64,000 nucleotides of DNA from Janthinobacterium rivuli (GTDB lineage Bacteria > Pseudomonadota > Gammaproteobacteria > Burkholderiales > Burkholderiaceae_D): contig NZ_CP121464.1 of the NCBI RefSeq assembly GCF_029690045.1, forward strand, positions 3,410,001-3,474,000. The letters run 5' to 3'. The notes beneath the pieces are model-generated. The model had not been told where the DNA came from. It ran no database searches and was given only the letters and a program-made list of their open reading frames with translations. The position numbers were made by a program, and so were the translations under genes. This document shows positions 1-7,271 of this stretch, piece by piece (position 1 is the first letter of the stretch; each line of letters begins with the position of its first letter).

Positions 1-151
1 TGTAAAACAGAAAACACAAAAATGCCCAGCAAGGCCCACTTCATACACAACCTCGTTTTTTAAGAATGGGGCAATTATAACCAGTTAATGCCATCGCCAC
101 CCCGGGCCACGGTGAAGGAAAGATGAAGCGGCACGCGCGGACGCTCTGTCC

Positions 152-157
152 TACAAT
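152..157 (+). promoter_or_regulatory. Candidate -10 element of the thioesterase gene
   Basis: TACAAT lies 31 bases before the ATG at 189 and would place the transcription start near 164. That rules out the in-frame ATG at 123 as a start on this transcript. No convincing -35 hexamer is visible. Confidence 0.45.
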
Positions 158-188
158 GGCCTTTTCTACACACTTATCCGAGGCAACA

Positions 189-623
189 ATGGAAATCTGG
201 CACGCACCGCTCGACCTGGCCATCCTCAACGCCGCCAGCGAGGGCACGGCCATGCGCCACCTGGGCATCGTATTCACGGCTTTCGGCCCCGACTGGATCG
301 AGGCGACCATGCCCGTCGACCACCGCACCATGCAGCCTTTTAAACTGCTGCATGGCGGCGCTTCCGTGCTGCTGGCCGAAACCCTGGGCAGCATGGCCGC
401 GAATGCCTGCCTCGATTCCAGCCGGCACGTGAGCGTGGGCCAGGAAATCAACGCCAACCATTTGCGCGGGGTGCGCGGTGGCCTGGTGACGGGGCGCGCC
501 ACGCCGATCCACCGGGGCCGCACGAGCCAGGTCTGGGAAATCCGCATCACTGGCGACGACGGCAAACTGTGCTGCATCTCGCGCATCACCATGGCCGTCA
601 TCGACGCCCCAGAGCAGAGTTGA
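189..623 (+). CDS. Hotdog-fold thioesterase, PaaI/YdiI-like
   Basis: A 144-residue protein of the single-domain hotdog acyl-CoA thioesterase family, which hydrolyses aryl- or acyl-CoA thioesters in the cytoplasm. The family hallmarks are an HGG loop in the stretch LLHGGASVLLAETLGS (an HGG followed by the helix carrying the catalytic acid) and the later strand with G-R-A-T-P-I-H-R-G-R. The length fits YdiI/PaaI proteins. An in-frame ATG exists at 123, but a TACAAT box at 152-157 makes 189 the better start, and a weak GAGG lies just before it. It stands alone, with the next gene 267 bases downstream. The substrate cannot be read from the sequence; menaquinone-type or phenylacetate-type CoA esters are family precedents. 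Confidence 0.8.
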   Translation: MEIWHAPLDLAILNAASEGTAMRHLGIVFTAFGPDWIEATMPVDHRTMQPFKLLHGGASVLLAETLGSMAANACLDSSRHVSVGQEINANHLRGVRGGLVTGRATPIHRGRTSQVWEIRITGDDGKLCCISRITMAVIDAPEQS

Positions 624-632
624 TTGTCTTTT

Positions 633-646
633 TTGATATGCGTCAA
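633..646 (+). promoter_or_regulatory. FNR/CRP-family binding site candidate upstream of the chemotaxis gene
   Basis: The sequence TTGAT-ATGC-GTCAA matches the FNR/Anr consensus TTGAT-N4-ATCAA with one difference. Its centre lies about 64 bases before the start predicted from a TATAAT at 692-697, close to a class I activator position. It suggests oxygen-responsive or related control of the chemotaxis receptor; binding is inferred only from sequence. Confidence 0.45.
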
Positions 647-691
647 GGCACTAAAAGTGGACACGTGGAATCATCCATAACGCTGTTCGCT

Positions 692-697
692 TATAAT
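692..697 (+). promoter_or_regulatory. Candidate -10 element of the chemotaxis receptor gene
   Basis: A perfect TATAAT lies about 195 bases before the ATG at 890. No good -35 is seen at the 17-base spacing, which fits an activator-dependent promoter working with the TTGAT-N4-GTCAA box at 633. Transcription would begin near 704. Confidence 0.5.
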
Positions 698-703
698 TCA
701 GTG

Positions 704-889
704 TGCTGTTGTATGGCGTAGGGATAAGTCCCGCACGCCTGCATTGCCCGAAATTAGAAGCTGACTGCCCAAAAAACGCCAGTTAGAGACCCATCCTGCG
801 CCATGCGGGAAAGGCAAGACGACGGCGAGCAGATCGCTGGTTTCCAAGTAACCAGCAACAATCAACTTTATTACAGGGCAATAACAACA
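704..889 (+). promoter_or_regulatory. Long structured 5' leader of the chemotaxis receptor mRNA
   Basis: About 186 bases lie between the predicted start and the ATG. Visible helices are TCCCGCA (729-735) with TGCGGGA (804-810), CTGACTG (761-767) with CAGTTAG (780-786), and GCTGGTT (836-842) with AACCAGC (850-856). TTGCC (744-748) could pair with GGCAA (813-817) across the first helix as a pseudoknot. GGGA (721-724) competes for TCCC (729-732). It does not match the c-di-GMP-I consensus as I know it. It may be a cis-regulatory RNA of unknown type, or only an unusually folded leader. Confidence 0.35.
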
Positions 890-2470
890 ATGATGTCATT
901 CAATCGTTTGACGATAGGCGCACGCCTGAGCGCAGGCTTCGGGCTGCTGGTGCTACTGATGCTGGTACTGGCCGCCTTCGCGCTGCTGCGCATCGGCGCC
1001 ATCTCCGGCGCCATGGACGCGCAAGAAAAAGTCCAACTGGAAAAACTCGAACCGCTGTACGTGGCGCGCGAAGCGCTCGACCAGACGGGCCTGGCCGCCC
1101 GCAACGCGTATATCTTCCATGACCAGGCCGCCGCCGAAAAAGAGCTGGCCATCCTCGACAGCCAGAAAGCGCTGTACCTGGAAGCGCTGGCGCGCCTGGC
1201 GCCGCAGTTCGCCGGCGATGCGCAATTCGAGAAAGTCAGCACGGGCCTGAAGACCATGGCGCAGGAATTGCAGCGTCCGCGCCAGTTCCGCGCCACGGGG
1301 CAGATGGAACAGTACGGCACTTTCCTGGTCGAAGAGTGCAGCCCGCTGCGGCGCCAGATCGTCGCCGACATCGACACGGTGCTGAAATCCGTGCAGCGCG
1401 AATCGGAGCAGGCCAGCGTGGCCGCGCGCGCCATCTACGGCCAGTCGCTGCGCTGGATCGGCGTGCTGGCCGCGCTCAGCGTGCTCATTTGCATAGCCGT
1501 GGCTACCGTCATCACGCGCGGCCTGCTGCGCCAGCTGGGCGGTGAGCCGGCGTATGCGGCCGCGATTGCGGGGCGCATCGCGCTCGGTGAACTGGCCATC
1601 GACGTGCACACGCGCCACGGCGACGACAGCAGTTTATTGTTTGCGATCAAGACCATGCGCGACAACCTGGCCGCCATCGTCGGCAAGGTGCGCCACGGTA
1701 CGGAAAGTATCGCCACGGCATCGACCGAGATCGCCTCGGGCAACCGCGATTTGTCGCAGCGCACGGAGCAGCAGGCCGGCTCACTCGAAGAGGTGGCGTC
1801 ATCGATGGAAGAACTGATTTCCACCGTGCGCCAGAATGCGGACAACGCCCAGCAGGCGAACCACCTGGCGCGCGAAGCGTCCAAGGTCTCGGAGCAGGGC
1901 GGCAAGGCGGTGGCCGAAGTGGTGCACACCATGGGCCTGATCAATGCTTCATCGAACAAGATCGTCGACATCATCGGCGTGATCGACAGCATTGCCTTCC
2001 AGACGAATATCCTGGCCTTGAACGCGGCCGTGGAAGCGGCGCGCGCCGGTGAACAGGGACGCGGTTTTGCCGTCGTCGCCACGGAAGTGCGCAACCTGGC
2101 GCAACGCTCAAGCGCCGCCGCGCGCGAAATCAAGCTGCTGATCGACGATTCCGTCAGCAAGGTGGGCACGGGAACCTTGCTCGTCGAGCAAGCTGGCGTC
2201 ACCATGCACGACGTGGTGGCCGGCATCGGCAGGGTAACGGGCATCATGGCCGAGATCAGCCACGCCACGCAGGAGCAGGGCGCCGGCATCGAGCAAGTCA
2301 ACCGCGCCATCGTCGACATGGATCGCGTGACCCAGCAGAATGCGGCCCTGGTCGAGCAGGCGGCCGCCGCCGCGCACGAATTGCAGCAGCAGGCGGCGCA
2401 GCTGGAACAGGAAGTGGGCATTTTCAAACTCGCCAAGCCGGCCAACGGACCGCTGCGCCTCGCCGCTTGA
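890..2470 (+). CDS. Methyl-accepting chemotaxis protein
   Basis: A 526-residue transmembrane chemoreceptor that signals to the CheA/CheW array. Membrane segment 1 is near residues 15-35. A helical periplasmic sensor of about 150 residues follows (four-helix-bundle type by its pattern), then membrane segment 2 near 190-215, a HAMP-like region, and a cytoplasmic methylation/signalling coiled coil. The signalling hairpin is clear: it contains [20 protein letters not shown] followed by G-R-G-F-A-V-V-A. The C-terminus ends LRLAA without an NWETF-type CheR/CheB tether. In-frame upstream codons back to 803 are discarded because they fall in the structured leader and lack receptor-like sequence; two adjacent ATGs at 890 and 893 are possible starts. 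The ligand is unknown. Confidence 0.93.
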   Translation: MMSFNRLTIGARLSAGFGLLVLLMLVLAAFALLRIGAISGAMDAQEKVQLEKLEPLYVAREALDQTGLAARNAYIFHDQAAAEKELAILDSQKALYLEALARLAPQFAGDAQFEKVSTGLKTMAQELQRPRQFRATGQMEQYGTFLVEECSPLRRQIVADIDTVLKSVQRESEQASVAARAIYGQSLRWIGVLAALSVLICIAVATVITRGLLRQLGGEPAYAAAIAGRIALGELAIDVHTRHGDDSSLLFAIKTMRDNLAAIVGKVRHGTESIATASTEIASGNRDLSQRTEQQAGSLEEVASSMEELISTVRQNADNAQQANHLAREASKVSEQGGKAVAEVVHTMGLINASSNKIVDIIGVIDSIAFQTNILALNAAVEAARAGEQGRGFAVVATEVRNLAQRSSAAAREIKLLIDDSVSKVGTGTLLVEQAGVTMHDVVAGIGRVTGIMAEISHATQEQGAGIEQVNRAIVDMDRVTQQNAALVEQAAAAAHELQQQAAQLEQEVGIFKLAKPANGPLRLAA

Positions 2471-2552
2471 GGCGGATGGCACTTTAGCGCGGCGTGCGCC
2501 ACCAGGCATATTCCGCGCTACAATGAGCGCTGGATCACCGCCAGGACTTCTC

Positions 2553-3089
2553 ATGCAAGTGCGCAGCAGCCATGATCTATCCAGCCCGGAAGACGACAAA
2601 CCGGCGCCGCCCGTGCTGCAGCTGGCCCTTGCCGGTCTCGGCTGGGGTCTGCTCACGTGCATGCTGTGCTTTGCCATCCTGTTTATCACCAAATGGCTGT
2701 TGCCGCCCGAATACTGGGGCGCGCACACGGGTTTGTCCAAGTTCAAGCGCGAAATGTCGCTGCCGCTGCTGGTGTTCTGGGTCGTCATCTATTCCCCCAT
2801 CCTGGAAACCTTCCTCGGCCAGCTGCTGCCGCTGGAAATCCTCCGGCGCCTGGGCGCCAGCCGGCAACTGAGCGTTTTTATCGGCGCCATCCTGTGGGCC
2901 GTCGTGCATTTCATCAGCGGCGGCTTGCTGCACGCCATCGTCGCGCTGGGGTCGGGCGCCATGTTCAGCTTTGTCTACCTGCGCTACCGCGGCCCCAGCG
3001 TGGCCGTTGCCTACGCGACAACGGCGTTCGCGCGCGCCTGCAACAATATCGCCATCCTCGTTGCCGTGTTTTACGGCCTGGACGCCTAA
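2553..3089 (+). CDS. CPBP (CAAX protease-like) intramembrane protein, degenerate
   Basis: A 178-residue polytopic membrane protein with about five hydrophobic segments. The order of conserved spots resembles the CPBP/Abi family of intramembrane glutamic proteases: an acidic-containing helix (I-L-E-T-F-L-G-Q), then W-A-V-V-H-F matching the FxxxH helix, then a late N-N. The usual EExxxR is only partly kept (ET then Q), so activity is doubtful. A TACAAT at 2519-2524 overlaps the in-frame ATG at 2523, so that codon is probably promoter. The ATG at 2553 has AGGA six bases ahead and is chosen. It converges with the MFS gene across a hairpin repeat. Confidence 0.6.
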   Translation: MQVRSSHDLSSPEDDKPAPPVLQLALAGLGWGLLTCMLCFAILFITKWLLPPEYWGAHTGLSKFKREMSLPLLVFWVVIYSPILETFLGQLLPLEILRRLGASRQLSVFIGAILWAVVHFISGGLLHAIVALGSGAMFSFVYLRYRGPSVAVAYATTAFARACNNIAILVAVFYGLDA

Positions 3090-3116
3090 AGCACCGTCCA
3101 AAACCTACTGCGCGTC

Positions 3117-3180
3117 GGTATAGGCGGCCTGCGATGCTCACCGTACTCTAGTACGGTTGCGCTTCTCGACCACCTCTACC
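3117..3180. repeat. Palindromic intergenic element between two convergent genes
   Basis: The inner hairpin ACCGTACT (3140-3147) / AGTACGGT (3150-3157) is perfect. It is enclosed by an imperfect 13-base arm pair, GGTATAGGCGGCC (3117-3129) with GACCACCTCTACC (3168-3180). The element lies exactly between the 3' ends of two convergent genes, where it could act as a bidirectional terminator. The layout is that of a dispersed extragenic palindromic repeat, but no second copy was found in this window. Confidence 0.5.
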
Positions 3181-3189
3181 TTCCGCTCG

Positions 3190-4689
3190 CTACGGTTTTG
3201 TCAGGCGCTTTTCTTTCTTCCTGAGCAGATACGGCACCAGCGCCGCCAGCGCCACGGCCAGCAGCGCCAGGCCGAGCAGCAGCTGGCGGAAGGCGGCGTC
3301 ATAGCTGGCGCGCAGCAGCGCTTCCTGGCCGCCCAGCAGCTGTGTCGCCTGCTCGATATCGCCGAGCGCGGCGCGGCTGGCGGCGGCCAGCACAGGTAGC
3401 TCGGCTGGTAGTTGCTGCGCCAGGCCCGCGCCGATCAGGCCGGCCAACAAGGAACCCGCCAGCGCCAGCGCCACCCCGTCGGCGCTGACGCGCACGGTAT
3501 TGAAGATGCCCGTCGCCATGCCGGCCCGCTCCGTTTCCACCACGCTCAGGGCCATGCCATCCATCAAGCCCCACGGCAAGCCGATGCCCACGCCGATCAG
3601 CAGCAGGGGGCCTGCCAGCGCCGCGGTGCCGCCATGGCCCAGCACCTGCGCCAGCCAGGCCAGGCCCGCCGCGGCCAGCAGCAGGCCCGCCGCGCACAGG
3701 GCGCCCGTCTCGACCCAGCGCGACAGCAGCGCCGCCAGCATGGGCACGAGCAGCAGCGGCGCTGCCAGGGCGATCATCAAACGGCCCGCCGCCAGTGCGG
3801 ACATGTTGTCGATGCCGATGAAGCGCCCCGGCAGCATGACGATCAGCACGATGAACAGGAAGGCGGGCGAGGCGGCCAGCACTTGCACGGCGACAAAGCG
3901 GCGCTGGCGGAACAGCGACAAATCCAGCATGGGCCGCGCCGTCCTGCGCTCGATGGCGCCAAAGGCAAGGAACAGCAGCACGGATGCGGCGACGGACAGC
4001 AGCACGGCGCCGTGGCGCCAGCCGTGTTCGGGCGCCAGCAGCATGCCCAGGGTCAGCAGGCCCAGCGCGGCGCTGAAGCTGATGGCGCCAGGCCAGTCCA
4101 GCCGGCCCTGGCCGCGCGCCGGATCGGCCGGCACGCTGACCCATACCAGCAGCATGCCGATGGCGCCCAGCACGGCCGTGGCGTAAAAGATGGCGGGCCA
4201 GCGGGCCAGCGCCAGCATGGCGCCGGCCGCCAGCGGACCGAAGGCCAGGCCCAGGCCGAACGTCGTGCCCAGCACGCTCATCACGCGGCTGCGCGCCGCG
4301 CCGTGGAACAATGGCGCCAGCGACGACATGGCGGCGGCGAACGCGGCCGCGCCGCCCAGGCCCTGCACGAAGCGCAGCACGGCGATCCATGCCACCGATG
4401 GCGCGTGGGCGATGGCCAGGGTCGCCACGCAAAACAGCGCCAGGCCCGCCAGCCAGACGCGGCGCCGTCCCAGCACATCCGTCAGGCTGCCGGCCACCAT
4501 CATGGCGCTGCCATAGCTGAGGATATACGCATTGATGACCCAGTTCAGGGCGGCGGCGCTGCCGTGCAATTCGGCGCCGAGGGCGGGCAGGGCCACGGCC
4601 GGGCCCGTGAAGCACAGGGGAATCAGCAAGCCCGTCAGGCAAGCGGCCAGCACTTGCAGGGGGAGTGAAAGACGTGAGGAAGAGGGCAT
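3190..4689 (-). CDS. MFS drug/proton antiporter, DHA2 (EmrB/QacA) family
   Basis: A 499-residue polytopic protein with the length and roughly 14 hydrophobic segments expected of DHA2 exporters. Motif A is seen as G-S-L-T-D-V-L-G-R-R-R near residue 70. Motif C-like glycine- and proline-rich sequence (G-L-A-F-G-P-L-A-A-G) lies in helix 5. Such proteins expel toxic organic compounds using the proton gradient. The start at 4689 gives a normal N-terminus ahead of membrane segment 1; the frame stays open further upstream, but that stretch has no family character. The gene is divergent from a LysR regulator 109 bases away, the usual layout of a regulator controlling its neighbouring exporter. Confidence 0.88.
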   Translation of the reverse strand: MPSSSRLSLPLQVLAACLTGLLIPLCFTGPAVALPALGAELHGSAAALNWVINAYILSYGSAMMVAGSLTDVLGRRRVWLAGLALFCVATLAIAHAPSVAWIAVLRFVQGLGGAAAFAAAMSSLAPLFHGAARSRVMSVLGTTFGLGLAFGPLAAGAMLALARWPAIFYATAVLGAIGMLLVWVSVPADPARGQGRLDWPGAISFSAALGLLTLGMLLAPEHGWRHGAVLLSVAASVLLFLAFGAIERRTARPMLDLSLFRQRRFVAVQVLAASPAFLFIVLIVMLPGRFIGIDNMSALAAGRLMIALAAPLLLVPMLAALLSRWVETGALCAAGLLLAAAGLAWLAQVLGHGGTAALAGPLLLIGVGIGLPWGLMDGMALSVVETERAGMATGIFNTVRVSADGVALALAGSLLAGLIGAGLAQQLPAELPVLAAASRAALGDIEQATQLLGGQEALLRASYDAAFRQLLLGLALLAVALAALVPYLLRKKEKRLTKP

Positions 4690-4771
4690 GGGTGTCGGAT
4701 ATGAAAGAAAGAGGGGCGAGTATGGCGCGCCCGTCATTGAAGAAAAATGGGCTAAACTGATCAACATATCG

Positions 4772-4783
4772 GACATAAATGTC
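4772..4783. promoter_or_regulatory. Candidate LysR operator in the divergent promoter
   Basis: GACAT-AA-ATGTC is a perfect inverted repeat 16 bases before the LysR gene, in the 109-base gap to the exporter. LysR regulators usually bind such dyads near their own start. Binding is not shown. Confidence 0.4.
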
Positions 4784-4798
4784 GTGAATGGAGCGTAA

Positions 4799-5692
4799 AT
4801 GGATAGCTTGGGTGGCATCGCCATGTTCGTGCAGGTGGCCGACAGCGGCAGTTTTTCGGCCACGGGCCGGTTGCTGGGCCTGTCATCGTCGGCCGTCGGC
4901 AAGAGCGTGGCGCGCATGGAGGCGCGGCTCGGTGCGCGCCTGTTCCAGCGCAGCACGCGGCACCTGGCGCTGACGGCGGAAGGGGAAAAATTCCTGCAGC
5001 GCTGCAAGCGCATCCTGGCCGAGGTGGAAGCGGCCGAGCGCGAATTGGGTGAATCGGGCGGCGCGCCCAGCGGCCGCCTGCGCATCAGCCTGCCACGTTA
5101 CAGCGGCCTGTTCGAGCCGGCCATCGGCGCGTTCATGCAAGCCTATCCCGCCATCGAACTCGACCTTGATTTCTCCGACGCCATGGTCAACATCGTCAGC
5201 GACGGCTTTGATGCGGTCGTGCGCACGGGCGAGCTGGCCGACTCAAGCTTGATGCGGCGCAAACTCTGTACGTTCCGTCGCCTGCTGCTGGCGTCGCCCG
5301 CCTATCTGGCGCGCCACGGACGGCCCGCCGATGGCGCCGCGCTGCTGCGGCACGCGCGCCTCGACTACCGCTTTCCCGCCACGGGCCGCCTGGAGCAATG
5401 GCCGCTGATGGACGAGACTGTCCAGCCGGCGCCCGGCATGGTCTGCAACAGCGTGGAAATGCGCGTCTACCTGGCCGTGCAGGGGCAGGGCATCGCCTAC
5501 CTGCCCGCGTTTGCCGTGCAGCGTGAGCTGGCGGCGGGGCAACTGGTCTCGCTGCTGGACGAGCATACGCAGGCGCGCACGGCATTCTGGCTGCTGTGGC
5601 CAGCCAGCCGCCACCTGCCGCCGCGCTTGCGCGTGTTCATCGATTTCCTGGTGCAGCAGTTGCAGGATCAGACTTTTGGCGCCTTGCCATGA
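4799..5692 (+). CDS. LysR-family transcriptional regulator
   Basis: A 297-residue protein of standard LysR length. Residues 1-60 form the winged helix-turn-helix, with the recognition region F-S-A-T-G-R-L-L-G-L-S-S-S-A-V-G-K-S-V and the typical following L-G-A-R-L-F-Q-R-S-T-R. Residues about 90-290 form the effector-binding domain. It has a GGAG just before the ATG. Its divergent position next to the MFS exporter suggests it controls that gene. Family assignment is sure; the inducer is unknown. Confidence 0.93.
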   Translation: MDSLGGIAMFVQVADSGSFSATGRLLGLSSSAVGKSVARMEARLGARLFQRSTRHLALTAEGEKFLQRCKRILAEVEAAERELGESGGAPSGRLRISLPRYSGLFEPAIGAFMQAYPAIELDLDFSDAMVNIVSDGFDAVVRTGELADSSLMRRKLCTFRRLLLASPAYLARHGRPADGAALLRHARLDYRFPATGRLEQWPLMDETVQPAPGMVCNSVEMRVYLAVQGQGIAYLPAFAVQRELAAGQLVSLLDEHTQARTAFWLLWPASRHLPPRLRVFIDFLVQQLQDQTFGALP

Positions 5693-5789
5693 GGCAGGAC
5701 GCTTCCCTGGCGCCATTGCAGTTGCAGGTGGCCGGCGCTACCGTGCGCGCGGCGCCGGGCAGATAAGCGCCATCTCGCCAAACTTTGAA

Positions 5790-5806
5790 GCCAGCGTATT
5801 GCTGGC
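5790..5806 (-). terminator. Hairpin downstream of the serine hydrolase gene
   Basis: GCCAGC-GTATT-GCTGGC forms a perfect 6-bp stem 4 bases beyond the stop of the minus-strand gene. On that strand it is followed by TTCAAAGTTT, which is only weakly T-rich, so termination efficiency is uncertain. Confidence 0.4.
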
Positions 5807-5809
5807 GGC

Positions 5810-6952
5810 CTACTCCACGCTTTCCATCGATGCCACCGTGTCGAAAATATGCGCCAGCGCGCTTTCCATGGCGCTGGCAGTCGCGTCGCCGCTCTGGTTG
5901 GTGATGATGAAGACCCCCAGCTGGTATTTGGGAACGACATAAGCGTAGCTTTGCGCACGTGGCACGCCGCCATGGTGTACATAATGCGTGCCCAACTGGC
6001 TATTGCTGCCGATGTTCCAGAAGTAGCCAATGCTGAAGTCGTCCTGAAAGCGCACCAGCGGCTGGTGCGATTCGATGACCGCGGGATGGGCGCTCAATTG
6101 CAGGCGCAGGTATTTCGCCATGTCCGGCAAGGTCGACTTCAGGTTGCCGGCCGCTCCCCAGGGCAGTTGCGGCATCGGTGTTGTCACGACGGGATTGTCG
6201 CTGTGGTAGCCGGGCGCCAGCCGGCCGGTATCCGTGGCGGCGATTCTCAGTCTGGTATCGCGCATGCCCGCTTCGCGCGCGAGGAATTGCGTGAGCAGGA
6301 CTTCATAGGGCATGCCGTAGATTTTTTCGAGCGTGTGCGCAATGAGTTCGGTGCCGGCGCTGGAATAGGCATAGTCCTTGCCTAGCGGACCTGTGATGCT
6401 GACTGTGTGCAAGTCTTGCCAGAATTGCTGTTGTCCGTAGCTGGCGTAGGCCGCATTGAGCTTTGCCGGCGTGGCATGTGCAGTGAAATCCTTCAATATG
6501 GTGTTCACCTGCAATGGCAGCATGCCCGGCATGGCGCTGGTGTGCGTGATCAAATGGCGCAAGCGCACTGGCTGCCCCTGCCACTGCAGGTTCGGGTAGG
6601 CGTCCGGCAGGTACTTTTGGATGGGATCGTCGAGCGCCGCCTTCCCATCGAGCACAGCGTTCGCCAGCAGCAGGCCGGCAAAAGTCTTGCTGACCGAGCC
6701 GATTTCATACAGCGTTGTATCGTTCGGCGGATTGACTTTGCCCGTCTCCAGCTCGCCTTGATGCAGCATGAATTCCTTGCCGCGATACACGACGGCAATC
6801 GAGGTCGCGTGCAGCAATGTTGACTGCAGCAAGGTGGTCGCCGTCTGGCGCATGGCTGCGGGAATGTCATGCGCAGGAGCCGTGGCTGCCGGCTTGCAAG
6901 CTGCCAGCGCGAGTGTCATTACAGTGATGCTTGCGGCGAGTTTGGTCATCAT
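5810..6952 (-). CDS. Lipoprotein serine hydrolase, class C beta-lactamase / esterase fold
   Basis: A 380-residue protein with an N-terminal lipoprotein signal (M-T-K-L-A-A-S-I-T-V-M-T-L-A-L-A-A-C), so it is probably membrane-anchored on the periplasmic side. The SxxK nucleophile motif is S-V-S-K, the second motif appears as Y-S-S instead of the classical YxN, and the third as H-H-G-G. This fits class C-like serine hydrolases (AmpC, EstB, D-alanyl carboxypeptidase relatives). The altered second motif makes real beta-lactam resistance unlikely but not excluded. The start at 6952 is chosen because it leads directly into the lipobox signal; upstream codons are not hydrophobic. It is convergent with the LysR gene. 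Confidence 0.8.
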   Translation of the reverse strand: MMTKLAASITVMTLALAACKPAATAPAHDIPAAMRQTATTLLQSTLLHATSIAVVYRGKEFMLHQGELETGKVNPPNDTTLYEIGSVSKTFAGLLLANAVLDGKAALDDPIQKYLPDAYPNLQWQGQPVRLRHLITHTSAMPGMLPLQVNTILKDFTAHATPAKLNAAYASYGQQQFWQDLHTVSITGPLGKDYAYSSAGTELIAHTLEKIYGMPYEVLLTQFLAREAGMRDTRLRIAATDTGRLAPGYHSDNPVVTTPMPQLPWGAAGNLKSTLPDMAKYLRLQLSAHPAVIESHQPLVRFQDDFSIGYFWNIGSNSQLGTHYVHHGGVPRAQSYAYVVPKYQLGVFIITNQSGDATASAMESALAHIFDTVASMESVE

Positions 6953-7271
6953 GCGCACCATCCAGGGGGGAGGGGCATTCTCGCACAATGGATGCAGCGG
7001 CGACAGAAAAAACCTGGCAAGGTTCCTCCTCTTTCCTTCATTCAGTGTGACATTTGCATGACAAATAACAGTGGCTGTCCCGTTTGACCGTCATTAAGGC
7101 GTGCATGCGAGGCGACGCTCAACCGCGCGCCGTCCATGCGCCGAAAGTGCCGGACCGTTGAAGGTGCACGCTGAACGGCAGGTGGATGCGGCCGGGACTT
7201 TTGCCTTGCATGCCGGCTTGCGCCGACATATTCACTCTTGGTTTTGACGTTTAACGACAGGAAACTGCAAC
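6953..7271. other. Divergent intergenic region
   Basis: About 320 bases separate the serine hydrolase and the RTX gene, both reading outward. It must hold both promoters. No convincing -35/-10 pair, strong hairpin or small gene was recognised; AGGA about 10 bases before the ATG at 7272 can serve as the ribosome site. Confidence 0.5.

Noticed and set aside
123..188. Upstream start for the thioesterase
   Set aside because: A TACAAT promoter element lies inside this stretch and the encoded residues are not family-like.
704..889. c-di-GMP-I (GEMM) riboswitch before the chemoreceptor gene
   Set aside because: The conserved core of that riboswitch as I know it is not present; only generic helices are visible.
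3412..4668. A plus-strand frame rich in Q, H and R opposite the MFS gene
   Set aside because: Composition is typical of antisense in high-GC DNA; the minus frame encodes membrane helices of a DHA2 exporter.
7083..7097. FNR-like TTGAC-N4-ATTAA before the RTX gene
   Set aside because: Two differences from the consensus and no supporting promoter position; likely chance.
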